From an uncultured Mycoplasmatota bacterium (GTDB taxonomy: Bacteria; Bacillota_I; Bacilli_A; RF39; UBA660): a stretch of DNA of 34,555 nt. Below the pieces are notes generated by a model, which had not been told where the DNA came from, ran no database searches, and worked only from the letters and a program-made list of their open reading frames with translations. Positions 24,173 to 32,214 of this stretch are shown piece after piece (the stretch's first letter is position 1; the number at the start of each line of letters is the position of its first letter). The position numbers were made by a program, and so were the translations under genes. The stretch is from the NCBI GenBank assembly GCA_900545005.1, contig UQXO01000014.1:1-34555 (forward strand), written 5' to 3'.

Positions 24173-24330
24173 TTGCAAAAATAAATAAATATGCTATAAT
24201 CTTAAGTGTTATTAAAAAGGAAAGCAATTTGTATCCACAAATTCACCTGATTCTAGTTAAGAATAGGTTCAAGGCCAAGAGGAAAAAATACTTTTTAGGT
24301 TAGAGGTGGATACTAGGTATCTGCCTTTTT
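24173..24330 (+). promoter_or_regulatory. Promoter and L20-type attenuator leader of infC-rpmI-rplT
   Basis: TTGCAA (24173-24178), 16 bp, TATAAT (24195-24200). In the leader, GTATCCAC (24231-24238) can pair with GTGGATAC (24306-24313). The same 3' strand can instead form a terminator, AGGTGGATAC (24304-24313) with GTATCTGCCT (24317-24326), followed by TTTTT. The two structures exclude each other, as in the L20-responsive attenuator known for this operon in Firmicutes. Confidence 0.85.
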
Positions 24331-24359
24331 AAATATAATAATAGTGGAGGTGTGTTTAT

Positions 24360-24887
24360 ATAGCAAAAGATAAAAATGAAATGCCTATCAATGAGAAGAT
24401 TAGGGTTTCAGAAATGATGGTTATTGGTCCGAATGGGGAACAGTTAGGAGTTAAGAAACGTAATGATGCCCTTACTTTAGCATCTTATGCTGGACTTGAT
24501 TTAGTATTACTAAATGCAAATGGTAATCCCGCTGTTGCTAAAATTATGGACTACAACAAGTATCGTTATGAAAAACAAAAGAAGTTAAAAGAACAACAAA
24601 AAAGACAAAGAGAAAATAATAAAGAGTTAAAAGAATATCAATTATCAGTAACAATTGATATTGGAGACTTTAATACTCGCAAGAAAAATGCCTATGATTA
24701 TCTAGTAAAAGGTCATAAAATTAAAGCGTCAATTAGATTTAAAGGACGTCAAATGGCTCATACAGAATTAGGAGCCGAGGTACTTGAAAGATTCGCTAAA
24801 GAACTTGAAGAGGTAGCCGTTATTGAAGAAAAGCCAAAATTAGAAGGCAGAAATATGTATATGCTATTGGCACCAAAAACAAAGTAA
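24360..24887 (+). CDS. infC: Translation initiation factor IF-3, ATA start
   Basis: IF-3 binds the 30S subunit and checks initiator codon pairing. The sequence shows the N-domain (INEKIRVSEMMVIGPNGEQLG, NDALTLA), the linker with YNKYRYEKQKK, and the C-domain ending GRNMYMLLAPK. The first ATG (24381) would cut into the conserved start and has no ribosome site. GGAGGTG at 24346-24352 lies seven bases before an in-frame ATA at 24360 (then Ala-Lys-Asp), giving 175 residues, the normal length. infC genes classically use rare AUU/AUA/AUC starts that IF-3 itself discriminates against, giving autoregulation. It is first in an operon with rpmI and rplT. Confidence 0.95.
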   Translation: MAKDKNEMPINEKIRVSEMMVIGPNGEQLGVKKRNDALTLASYAGLDLVLLNANGNPAVAKIMDYNKYRYEKQKKLKEQQKRQRENNKELKEYQLSVTIDIGDFNTRKKNAYDYLVKGHKIKASIRFKGRQMAHTELGAEVLERFAKELEEVAVIEEKPKLEGRNMYMLLAPKTK

Positions 24888-24906
24888 GTAAGGAAGGAAT
24901 GTTATT

Positions 24907-25101
24907 ATGGCAAAGTGCAAACAAAAAACTCATAAAGCAACAAGCAAAGTTTTAAATGTTAAGAAAAATGGTACTGTTACATATAAGAAGAGTAATGGTA
25001 ATCATAAAACAGCAAAGGATTCAGCAAAATCTGTTAGACAAAGAAGAAATAAGGGAGTATTAAATGATACTTTCGCAAATAAATTAAAGGATAGAATCTA
25101 G
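24907..25101 (+). CDS. rpmI: Large-subunit ribosomal protein L35
   Basis: A 64-residue basic protein with the L35 pattern: K-x-K-T-H-K-A-T-S-K near the start, then a Lys/Arg-rich middle with SVRQRRNKGV and the end FANKLKDRI. It differs slightly from most L35 (K-C-K-Q-K-T in place of K-M-K-T) but is full length. ATG 24907 follows GGAAGGAATG, 19 bases after infC and 16 before rplT, the standard infC-rpmI-rplT order. Confidence 0.95.
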   Translation: MAKCKQKTHKATSKVLNVKKNGTVTYKKSNGNHKTAKDSAKSVRQRRNKGVLNDTFANKLKDRI

Positions 25102-25117
25102 TAAGGTGGTGTAGAAG

Positions 25118-25663
25118 ATGACAAGAGTTAAAGGTGGAAGTGTTTCCAAAACAAGAAGAAGAAAAGTATTAAAAGAAGCTAAGGGTTATTTTGGCTCTAA
25201 GCATAGATTATATAAGACTGCTCAAGAACAAGTATTCCATAGTGGTAATTATGCTTTCCGTGATAGAAAACAAAATAAGAGAAACTTTAGAAAATTATGG
25301 ATTACTAGAATTAATGCTGCTTGCCGTATGAATGATATTTCTTATTCAAAATTCATTAATGGTCTAGCAAAAGCTAATATTGAAGTAAATCGTAAGATGC
25401 TTGCTGAACTTGCTATTAATGATGAAGTAGCATTTACTAACTTAGTAAATATTGCAAAAGAAGCTTTAGCAGGTAAAGAATATAAACCAGCTGCTGTTAA
25501 GTCTGAAAAAAAGGTAGAAGTTAAAACTGAAGAAGCTCCTAAGAAAGCTAAAAAAACTACTACTAAGAAGACAGAAGCTAAAGAAGAAGCTGAAAAACCA
25601 GCTAAAAAGACTACAACTAAGAAAACAACAACTGCAAAAAAAACTACTAAGAAAGAAGCTTAA
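25118..25663 (+). CDS. rplT: Large-subunit ribosomal protein L20 with C-terminal extension
   Basis: L20 is an early 23S rRNA assembly protein and, in Firmicutes, represses this operon through its leader. The first 117 residues or so are canonical (TRVKGG, KTRRRRK-like block, AKGYFGSKHRLYKTA, FRKLWITRINAACR, INRKMLAELA-like end). L20 normally stops there. This copy continues for about 60 residues of Lys, Thr, Ala and Glu (KKTTTKK repeats), ending KKEA, so it is 181 residues long. The tail resembles the low-complexity lysine tails seen on some ribosomal and nucleoid proteins and probably contacts RNA; that role is inferred. GGTGG precedes the ATG, and a terminator follows. Confidence 0.96.
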   Translation: MTRVKGGSVSKTRRRKVLKEAKGYFGSKHRLYKTAQEQVFHSGNYAFRDRKQNKRNFRKLWITRINAACRMNDISYSKFINGLAKANIEVNRKMLAELAINDEVAFTNLVNIAKEALAGKEYKPAAVKSEKKVEVKTEEAPKKAKKTTTKKTEAKEEAEKPAKKTTTKKTTTAKKTTKKEA

Positions 25664-25670
25664 TTGGAAG

Positions 25671-25696
25671 AAGGTATCATTTATTGATACTTTTTC
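25671..25696 (+). terminator. Terminator of the infC-rpmI-rplT operon
   Basis: AAGGTATCA pairs with TGATACTTT around TTTAT, followed by TTTCTTTT, just after the rplT stop. Confidence 0.82.
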
Positions 25697-25753
25697 TTTT
25701 GCTCTTTAACTTTTTATGTTATAATTTCTTTATGATATGGAGAGTGTTTAAAG

Positions 25754-26812
25754 ATGCGTAATGAGAATAATAACGGGGTAATTGATTTTGATGAATCTTC
25801 TTTTTTAAGTAATAATACAGAAACTAAGACGGAGGTAAAGACTAATCCAGGGATTGATGCTAGTACTTTAAATGTTAATGATATTTTTGGGACTTGGAGT
25901 AATGATGAGGTTTCTACTCAAGATAAAGCAACTCCTATTAGTAATGATTACAATAATAGTAATATAGAATCTACTGATTCAGCTACTTCTTTAGAGGATA
26001 GTAATTCTTTAGATATTTTTGGGAGTAATCTAGAGAGTAGTAATCCTTTAAATACTAATAGTAATCTAGATAATTCTAAAGAAGAGAGTAATTTCCAAGA
26101 GAATAGTAATCTTAAGGAGTCTAAAGTAGAAGTAAATCCTATAGAGATTAATAAACCTATAGAAAATACTAATCTAGAGATAGAAAATAAAGAGGATACT
26201 CCTAGTTTCGATGCTAATGCTGGTAGTTTTGTTGAGCCTTTGACGGTGAATGTTATTAATCCCGAGACTAATATAGTTAATGATAATCAAGAAAATAGTA
26301 ATATAGGTTCTAATCTAGAGAATAATTCTATTATAAGTGATAATTCTTTGAATAGTAATTCTAATGAATCTAATCCGGGAGAAAATAATACTTTGGAGAT
26401 TAATCATGATAATATGGAAACTTCTAGTTTACAGGAAGCTTTAAGTACCCCAGTTAGTAATAATTCTATAGAGTTAAATAATCCTATAGATAGTAATGAT
26501 TCTAAAGACCAAGTAAATCCGGTGGAAAATAATATTTCTCAGAATAGTAATACTTTGGGAAATAATAATAATCTAGAGACTAATAGTAATCAAGATAATA
26601 ATATTACTTTAGATAATTCTGTTAGTATAGGAACAGTAAATCCGGTAGAGAATAATAATACTAGTGATAATACTTCTAAGAAAGAGAAAGCCAAGAAGAA
26701 AGTTAATTTACCAGTGATTATGTTAATCTTAATAATAGTAATATCTATAGGAGTTATTATCATTAAAAGAGATGTTTTAATAGACTTTTTTAATACTTTA
26801 ATAAATAAATAA
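25754..26812 (+). CDS. Asn-rich low-complexity protein with C-terminal membrane anchor
   Basis: A 352-residue protein with no signal peptide. About 300 residues of low-complexity sequence (Asn, Ser, Glu, Asp, with recurring NSNLE, NPVENN and NNxLE pieces) are followed by a Lys-rich stop-transfer-like stretch (KKEKAKKKV) and a single membrane helix (LPVIMLILIIVISIGVIII, about 321-339). It ends in a short tail. The topology suggests a tail-anchored protein with its disordered part in the cytoplasm. The first residues contain an acidic FDESSFL motif. An extended -10, TGTTATAAT, lies at 25717-25725 and GGAGAG precedes the ATG. It sits next to ftsA-ftsZ but is separated by a terminator and promoter, so a divisome role is only suggested by position. 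Confidence 0.75.
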   Translation: MRNENNNGVIDFDESSFLSNNTETKTEVKTNPGIDASTLNVNDIFGTWSNDEVSTQDKATPISNDYNNSNIESTDSATSLEDSNSLDIFGSNLESSNPLNTNSNLDNSKEESNFQENSNLKESKVEVNPIEINKPIENTNLEIENKEDTPSFDANAGSFVEPLTVNVINPETNIVNDNQENSNIGSNLENNSIISDNSLNSNSNESNPGENNTLEINHDNMETSSLQEALSTPVSNNSIELNNPIDSNDSKDQVNPVENNISQNSNTLGNNNNLETNSNQDNNITLDNSVSIGTVNPVENNNTSDNTSKKEKAKKKVNLPVIMLILIIVISIGVIIIKRDVLIDFFNTLINK

Positions 26813-26819
26813 ATTCATT

Positions 26820-26844
26820 AGACTAGGTGTTCTAGTCTTTTTTT
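26820..26844 (+). terminator. Terminator of the Asn-rich gene
   Basis: AGACTAG pairs with CTAGTCT around GTGTT, followed by a run of T. Confidence 0.87.
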
Positions 26845-26853
26845 GTACTCATC

Positions 26854-26882
26854 TTGCAATTAAAAATAATCTTTAGTATAAT
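26854..26882 (+). promoter_or_regulatory. Promoter of ftsA-ftsZ
   Basis: TTGCAA (26854-26859), 17 bp, perfect TATAAT (26877-26882), with GAGG before the ATG. Confidence 0.8.
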
Positions 26883-26908
26883 TAATTTGGAAAACGATAG
26901 AGGTACTT

Positions 26909-28153
26909 ATGCGAAAGATAATGGCTTCCTTGGATATAGGATATAATAGTATTAAGTTTATAGTTACAGAGACAAGTCGGAATAATGTGTATGTTTTAAG
27001 TAGTAGCATTACTCCAAATGATAGTTATAGTTTGGAGACGGGGATTAATTTAGATATCTTAGAGACTTTATTAAAGAAGATTATTTCGGATACGGAGGGT
27101 AAGCTTGGGATAACGATTCGGAAGACTATTTTAACGATTCCGACTAGTAGTGCTTCTTTTACTGTTAATTATGCGAGGACAAATATCAAGAATGAGGAAC
27201 ATCTAGTGAGTGTGAGTGATGTTAGTAGAGTAGTAAATTTAGCAGGAAAGAATGTTATTCAAGAGAATATGGAATTAGTTAATATTACACCTCTATACTT
27301 TATTTTAGATAATGGGGAGAAGACTTTAGAGCCGGTTAATACTTTTAGTAAGACTTTAGAAGTTAAAGCTTTAGTTACTTCTTCTTTGAAGAGTGATATC
27401 TATAGAATGATAGAAGTTTTAGAACACTTAGGAGTAAGTGTAATTGATATTAGTTATGATGAGATTGGAGAGTATTTTAATTCTCGGGATGAAGAGACTG
27501 ATAAGAGTAATGGTATTATTGTTGATATGGGATATTTAAGTACTAGGGTATCTTTATTTAATAAGGGTATTTTAGTTAATACGTGTGATATTAAAGTAGG
27601 GGGATTAAATATTCTTAAAGATATTAGTTATGTTTATAAAGTATCTTTAAATACGGCTAAAGAAATATATAATTCTTTAGGGTTAGCTAGTACTAAGAAT
27701 GCTTCTAATTTAGAGAAGATAGAGATAAAAGATAAGAATGGGGATAAAGTTATTATTAATCAGTATAATCTAAGTGAAGTAATAGCATCGCGAATAAAAG
27801 AGATACTTTCTATGGCTAAAAAACAAATTAACACCTTAACAAAAAGAAAAATAAGTTATATAATATGTACAGGTGGAATAGCAAATCTAAGGGATTTTGA
27901 CCTTCTTTGTATTGATGTCTTTTCTAAGAATGTTAAAGTAAGTCATGTAAGTACAATAGGAATTAGAGATAATAGATATGCTAGTAGTTATGGCTTAATT
28001 AAATGGTATGATTATAATGCTAAGTTAAAGAATTATGATTATTCTATATTAAGCTTAGAGGAGCAAGAAGAATTTAGTCGAGAAGAAAAAGAAACGAAGA
28101 ACAGTAGTAATAGTATTATTGGTAAAGTCTTTGATTATTTCTTTGAAAATTGA
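26909..28153 (+). CDS. ftsA: Cell division protein FtsA
   Basis: Actin-fold ATPase that tethers FtsZ filaments to the membrane. Of its 414 residues, the start has the phosphate-1 loop SLDIGYNSIKFIV, the middle has the SHS2-type 1C subdomain, then phosphate-2 IIVDMGYLSTRVSLF, and the adenosine motif ICTGGIANL near residue 325. The last dozen residues (SIIGKVFDYFFEN) form an amphipathic helix, the usual FtsA membrane-targeting end. The usual Thr and Gly of the first loop are partly changed (GYNSIK), so nucleotide handling may be weaker. It is directly followed by ftsZ. No other cell-wall or division genes of the dcw cluster (mraZ, murG, ftsQ) are seen in this window. Confidence 0.93.
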   Translation: MRKIMASLDIGYNSIKFIVTETSRNNVYVLSSSITPNDSYSLETGINLDILETLLKKIISDTEGKLGITIRKTILTIPTSSASFTVNYARTNIKNEEHLVSVSDVSRVVNLAGKNVIQENMELVNITPLYFILDNGEKTLEPVNTFSKTLEVKALVTSSLKSDIYRMIEVLEHLGVSVIDISYDEIGEYFNSRDEETDKSNGIIVDMGYLSTRVSLFNKGILVNTCDIKVGGLNILKDISYVYKVSLNTAKEIYNSLGLASTKNASNLEKIEIKDKNGDKVIINQYNLSEVIASRIKEILSMAKKQINTLTKRKISYIICTGGIANLRDFDLLCIDVFSKNVKVSHVSTIGIRDNRYASSYGLIKWYDYNAKLKNYDYSILSLEEQEEFSREEKETKNSSNSIIGKVFDYFFEN

Positions 28154-28164
28154 GGAGAGTGTTT

Positions 28165-29241
28165 ATGTACGAGATGAAAATGGATCAAATTGCAAAGATT
28201 AAAGTAATAGGTGTTGGTGGTGGCGGTTGTAATGCCGTTAATAGAATGATTGAATCAGGGGTGCAAGGGGTAGAATTTATCGTTGCTAATACTGATTTAC
28301 AGGTTTTAAATGTTAGTAAAGCTGAGACTAAGTTACAGATTGGTAAGAGTATTACGAACGGCTTAGGAGCAGGTGCTAATCCGGATGTGGGTAGAGAAGC
28401 GGCCTTAGAAAGTAAAAAAGAGATTGAAGAAGCTTTAAGTGGAGCGGATATGGTCTTTGTTACTTGTGGAATGGGAGGCGGCACTGGTACGGGAGCAGCT
28501 CCAATTGTGGCTGAGATTGCTCAAGAATTGGGAGCTTTAACTGTTGGTATCGTTACTAAACCTTTCCGCTTTGAAGGTAAAAAGAGAATGGATCATGCGG
28601 AGATTGGGATTGAAGAGTTAAGACATCATGTTGATACGATAATTGTTATTCCTAATGATAGATTAAGAGATATCATAGATAGAACTACGCCAATGATGGA
28701 AGCTTTTAAAGAAGTAGATAATGTCTTAAGAAGAGGAGTTCAATCTATTTCCGATTTAATTGCTGTATCAGGGTTAGTAAACTTAGACTTTGCTGATGTT
28801 AAGACAATTATGTCAAAGCGTGGCAATGCCATAATTGGTATTGGTATCGGAGTTGGGGAAAACAGAGCTGTGGAAGCGGCTAAACAAGCAGTATCTAGTC
28901 CATTATTAGAGACTACTATTGATGGGGCAACTGATGCTATTATCAATATTACCGGTGGTAATTCTTTAACTTTATTTGAGGCTGAAGATGCAGCAGAAGT
29001 TGTCAGAAATGCGGCTAATACCGATATTAATACTATCTTTGGCGCTGTTATTAACGAGAATTTAAATGATGAAGTTATTGTTACTGTTATTGCTACTGGT
29101 TTTGATGATAATAATCCGGATGATGATGGGGATATTGGTAGTGATTATACGGATATGGATTCTTATAATAATAAAGATGAAGATGAGGATGATGGAGATG
29201 TTGATATTCCTCCATTCTTAAGAAGTAGAGATAGATATTAA
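28165..29241 (+). CDS. ftsZ: Cell division protein FtsZ
   Basis: Tubulin-like GTPase that forms the Z-ring. The signature GGGTGTG is at residues 104-110, the synergy T7-loop region NLDFADVK follows near 210, and the conserved C-terminal peptide DIPPFLRSRDRY (FtsA-binding tail) closes the protein after an acidic Asp-rich linker of about 35 residues. A TTG at 28150, overlapping the ftsA stop, is in frame. ATG 28165 is used because GAGGAGAG lies just before it and gives the normal N-terminus (358 residues). It is co-transcribed with ftsA, and no terminator separates it from the metallophosphatase gene 27 bases downstream. Confidence 0.97.
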   Translation: MYEMKMDQIAKIKVIGVGGGGCNAVNRMIESGVQGVEFIVANTDLQVLNVSKAETKLQIGKSITNGLGAGANPDVGREAALESKKEIEEALSGADMVFVTCGMGGGTGTGAAPIVAEIAQELGALTVGIVTKPFRFEGKKRMDHAEIGIEELRHHVDTIIVIPNDRLRDIIDRTTPMMEAFKEVDNVLRRGVQSISDLIAVSGLVNLDFADVKTIMSKRGNAIIGIGIGVGENRAVEAAKQAVSSPLLETTIDGATDAIINITGGNSLTLFEAEDAAEVVRNAANTDINTIFGAVINENLNDEVIVTVIATGFDDNNPDDDGDIGSDYTDMDSYNNKDEDEDDGDVDIPPFLRSRDRY

Positions 29242-29268
29242 GATTAGAAGTAAAAAGGGATGGGTTCT

Positions 29269-30258
29269 ATGAGTTTAATTCATGCTTTAATACTTCTTTT
29301 TTTATGGATAATAACTTCTTATTTAGCTATTAAAAATATAGAAGAATATTATCAGATGAAAAAACCAGTAAAAAAACAAAATGAAAGACTAGGGGTAATA
29401 TTAATTGTATTATGTTGTTTAGTTTTTAGAAGTGTTATATCGACTTATGTAGTCTATGTACTTATGTTTAATGCTTTATATTATATAATCCATAAGATAT
29501 TTAAGAATAAGTATTTAGATAAGAGTTTCTATTTAACATTTATAATTCCTATAGTTATTGTTATCATTGGTAATATTAATGTTAATAATATTGTTATTAC
29601 AAGGTATAATCTAAGTAATATGGATATATCTAAAGATATAAGATTGGCTTATGTTAGTGATGTTCATTTATCTACCTTAGATAAGAAAAAGTTAGATAAC
29701 TTAGTTAAGATAGTAAATGATAATAATTATGATATCTTTGTGATTGATGGGGACTTAGTAGATGAGTTTAGTACGGATAGAAAAATAAAAGATGTAATTG
29801 AAGAGTTAGGGTCTATTAAGACTAAATATGGTAATTATTATGTAGAGGGTAATCATGATTTATTAACTAATAAGATAAGAAGTTATTTAACAGAGAATAA
29901 TTTTATAGTCTTAGAAGATAGTAAAGTCTTAATAGATGGTAATTATTATTTAGTAGGTAGAAGAGATAAGAAAGATAAATTAAGAACTAATTTAAATAGT
30001 TTAACTTATAATTTAGATAAACCGGTAATATTAATGGATCATCAACCTAATATTGAGAATAAAATGGATCCTAGAGTAATAGTTCAGTTATCTGGTCATA
30101 CTCATGCGGGGCAAATATGGCCTTTAGGATATTTCTTAAAGTATGGTTATTATCCTGATAAGAGGTTAATTGTGTCTTCAGGAGTTGGGGTATGGCATAA
30201 TAAGGTAAGAACAAGTAAACATTGTGAAATTGTAGAAATTAATATTAAGAAATCTTAA
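29269..30258 (+). CDS. Membrane-bound calcineurin-like metallophosphoesterase (YkuE-type)
   Basis: Predicted dinuclear metal phosphoesterase with three N-terminal membrane helices (about residues 4-22, 42-65 and 85-103). The metal-site motifs come in order: SDVHLS (Asp131, His133), DGDLVDE, EGNHD, MDHQP and SGHTHAGQ. Related YkuE proteins act at the membrane surface; the substrate here is unknown. ATG 29269 is used because AAAAAGGG would abut the earlier ATG 29260 but is well placed for this one, leaving 329 residues. It is in the ftsA-ftsZ transcription unit by spacing and is followed by a terminator. Confidence 0.9.
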   Translation: MSLIHALILLFLWIITSYLAIKNIEEYYQMKKPVKKQNERLGVILIVLCCLVFRSVISTYVVYVLMFNALYYIIHKIFKNKYLDKSFYLTFIIPIVIVIIGNINVNNIVITRYNLSNMDISKDIRLAYVSDVHLSTLDKKKLDNLVKIVNDNNYDIFVIDGDLVDEFSTDRKIKDVIEELGSIKTKYGNYYVEGNHDLLTNKIRSYLTENNFIVLEDSKVLIDGNYYLVGRRDKKDKLRTNLNSLTYNLDKPVILMDHQPNIENKMDPRVIVQLSGHTHAGQIWPLGYFLKYGYYPDKRLIVSSGVGVWHNKVRTSKHCEIVEINIKKS

Positions 30259-30259
30259 G

Positions 30260-30281
30260 ACTGGTAGTAATATCAGTTTTT
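30260..30281 (+). terminator. Terminator of the ftsA-ftsZ-phosphoesterase unit
   Basis: ACTGGTA pairs with TATCAGT (one G-T pair) around GTAA, followed by TTTTT. Confidence 0.7.
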
Positions 30282-30302
30282 AATTGCCTCATTATTAATT
30301 TT

Positions 30303-30335
30303 AATTGCATCATTTTGGGGTGGAATGATGCAATT
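30303..30335. repeat. Long perfect palindrome before the IS200 element
   Basis: AATTGCATCATT and AATGATGCAATT form a 12-bp stem around TTGGGGTGG. A partial direct copy of the left arm (AATTGCCTCATT) lies at 30282-30293. There is no T-run. It may be an old element end or a fold-back repeat. Confidence 0.6.
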
Positions 30336-30369
30336 GAATGGGGAAGTGATGTAGTTAAATGAAAAAATC

Positions 30370-31049
30370 AACCACCAGCTTAGCTGGTGGTTTTCATTTT
30401 ACGCCTTATAAGGCTCTTATTACCGCCTCGCTTAAAAGCGCTACAACAATCTGACGCTTGCAACTTACTTATGGCTGCCCGTAAACGGGTCTATATTATC
30501 CATTGTTAATTGTTCCGCTTGTCTATCTTCGTTCAATTGTTCTTTTATGTATTTCTGTATTGCTACTTCATTTTTTCCGACTGTATCAACATAATATCAT
30601 CGACACCAAAACGAACGATTTCTATATTTATATTTCAAATTTTCCCATCTTTGGTATATCATTACACTACTTTTTTCTTTTAAATATCCCATAAATGTCG
30701 ATATACTTAATTTTGGTGGTATCTATACAAGCATGTGAACATGATCTGGACAAACTTCAACTTCTATTATAGTTACTTCTTTCCAACTGCATAATTCTCT
30801 CAAAATTGCACCTATTTCTAATCTATTTGAACCATAAAATGCCTTTCTTCTGTACTTAGGTGCGAATACTATGTGATATTTACAATTCCACTTTGTGTGT
30901 GATAAACTATTTATGTCCTTCATTGGACATCTATCCTTTGTTATTTTTAATGCGTTTTGTCAGATTGCATTATCTATTATAACAAAGGAGTTTTAATTTT
31001 AAAGACTCATTGCTAAAGCTAAACCGAACCCTCGGACTATCCGAGGGTT
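30370..31049 (-). mobile_element. IS200/IS605-type element (degraded)
   Basis: The tnpA remnant is bracketed by subterminal hairpins, as in single-strand-transposing IS200/IS605 elements: AACCACCAGC/GCTGGTGGTT with a 3-base loop (30370-30392) and AACCCTCGGA/TCCGAGGGTT with a 3-base loop (31027-31049). No tnpB is present. The exact cleavage sites were not resolved. The element lies directly against the tyrosine recombinase fragment. Confidence 0.8.
30465..30923 (-). pseudogene. tnpA: IS200-family transposase TnpA with two in-frame stops
   Basis: The reverse strand reads a Y1 HUH transposase of about 152 residues: KWNCKYHIVFAPKYRRK at the start, then the HUH-type metal motif PDHVHMLV. TAG follows at the position of the usual Ser of VSIPPK, then IPPKLSISTFMGYLKEKSS, then FWCR followed by TGA where Gly normally stands, and then YYVDTVGKNE with the catalytic Tyr region and the end IDPFTG. 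The rest stays in frame across both stops, so inactivation is recent. The start ATG (30921-30923) has AAAGGATAG upstream. It is probably inactive unless the stops are suppressed. Confidence 0.88.
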
Positions 31050-31069
31050 TTATTTAGACAATAAGGATA

Positions 31070-31261
31070 CATGACTTTCGACATTTATGTGCTTCTTTAT
31101 TAATTTATAAAGGTGCTAATATTATTACAGTTTCTAAATTCTTAGGACATGCTAAAATAGAAGAAACACTTAATACGTATACACATTTATATAAAAATGC
31201 TCTGACAGATATAACATCACTTATAGATGATATGAATAATGAACAAAAAAACAATTTTTAA
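31070..31261 (+). pseudogene. C-terminal fragment of a tyrosine recombinase/integrase
   Basis: The 63-codon open frame starts at the active-site box HDFRHLCAS (His and Arg), runs through KFLGHAKIEETLNTYTHLY (the second conserved His and the nucleophile Tyr) and ends in a normal tail. The core-binding domain and first catalytic Arg are missing, and the frame is lost at the IS200 edge just upstream. It is the remnant of a phage or ICE-type integrase of the kind that recognises core and arm sites. Confidence 0.85.
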
Positions 31262-31332
31262 TTGTATTAAATAGTCATTTATAACCGTTTATGATATAAT
31301 ATTTTTTGAAATTACAGAAGGTCGGTGTAACG

Positions 31333-32070
31333 GTGAAGATAAATTATCAAGAAATTTATATAAATATGGATGATTCAGGGGTTTTACATTCCAATGAAAG
31401 ATGTTGCGTGTATGGAGGAATAGTATTTACCAAAAAATTGGATCAAGAAAATTTTGGACGCAAATATAAAAGCATTTTAAACAAAATAAAATGCAAGTAT
31501 TGTCGTTCCGATATATCAAAATGTAAGCATAAATGTCCAGAAATTAAGGACACTAATATAAAGCCGCAACATAAAAGGTGGATTTGGAATTTAATAAAAA
31601 AAGAAAAGTGTTTTGCAGTAATTATCGATAATAAAAGAGTTAACACATCAATTATGAATGATAAAGATTCTCGTGGCAGATATAGGGATTATACTCAAAG
31701 AATTATTATAAAGAAAATTGTCGATAAACTAATTAAAGAACAAAAAGTAAATCCAAATTTACCTGTTAAATTAATTATCAGAATAGATCAGCAAGCAACA
31801 GCAACAAATACTAACAGATTATTTATAAAAGACATTGAAAAGGAATTAACAATAGGCATGACAAACTTAGAATATAATATGATACACAAGCCCATTCTTT
31901 TTTCAAAATTAAGTATTGATCTTATGTATGTACTTTCTCATAAGCACATATCAATACAAGCATCTGATTTTATCGCAGGTGAAACAAGAAGAATCATTAT
32001 ATCTGATTTAGATAAGTTGACAATGTTGAAAAAATTAGAATATTTAGATGTCAAATCGTTTTTACCATAA
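31333..32070 (+). CDS. DUF3800-type protein
   Basis: A 245-residue protein resembling the DUF3800 family (RNase H-like fold, function unproven, frequent on mobile elements). The early MDDSG motif, then YGGIVF, a central IDQQATATN block with Asp, and a late IQASDFIAGETRR (AD-x-x-AG) match the family's acidic motifs. A cluster KCKYCRSDISKCKHKC adds Cys/His residues that could bind zinc, unusual for the family. GTG 31333, preceded by GAAGGTCGG, is chosen because the -10 TATAAT at 31295-31300 makes the TTG at 31306 too close. It is flanked by recombinase and IS remnants, which suggests horizontal arrival. Confidence 0.75.
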   Translation: MKINYQEIYINMDDSGVLHSNERCCVYGGIVFTKKLDQENFGRKYKSILNKIKCKYCRSDISKCKHKCPEIKDTNIKPQHKRWIWNLIKKEKCFAVIIDNKRVNTSIMNDKDSRGRYRDYTQRIIIKKIVDKLIKEQKVNPNLPVKLIIRIDQQATATNTNRLFIKDIEKELTIGMTNLEYNMIHKPILFSKLSIDLMYVLSHKHISIQASDFIAGETRRIIISDLDKLTMLKKLEYLDVKSFLP

Positions 32071-32071
32071 T

Positions 32072-32092
32072 AGCTTTTTTTAAAAGCTTTTT
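32072..32092 (+). terminator. Terminator of the DUF3800 gene
   Basis: AGCTTTT pairs with AAAAGCT around TTT, followed by TTTTT, directly after the stop. Confidence 0.75.
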
Positions 32093-32097
32093 ATTAT

Positions 32098-32208
32098 ACA
32101 AAAAAACTATCCATAAAGGATAGTTTCCCACACAAGGCGTCGTATTTATAATACGATTAAACTCTCGTTCGACACTTGCGTGTAGACCTGACAAGATTTC
32201 TCTCCGGT
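32098..32208 (-). ncRNA. Orphan structured small RNA
   Basis: An approximately 110-base minus-strand RNA is predicted from its own promoter to a strong terminator (AAACTATCC/GGATAGTTT around five bases, then seven T). There is no ORF of note inside. Local hairpins are ACAC-GCAA-GTGT (GNRA loop) and CGTATT-ATA-AATACG. The base composition (more G and C than its surroundings) fits a structured RNA. I do not recognise the class. It is convergent with the DUF3800 gene. Confidence 0.65.
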
Positions 32209-32214
32209 ATATCA

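Noticed and set aside
28185..28946. Minus-strand ORFs inside ftsZ
   Set aside because: Shadows of ftsZ with biased Pro/Thr composition.
30503..30694. 63-residue plus-strand ORF in the IS200 element
   Set aside because: Antisense to the tnpA reading frame, which is clearly the real one.
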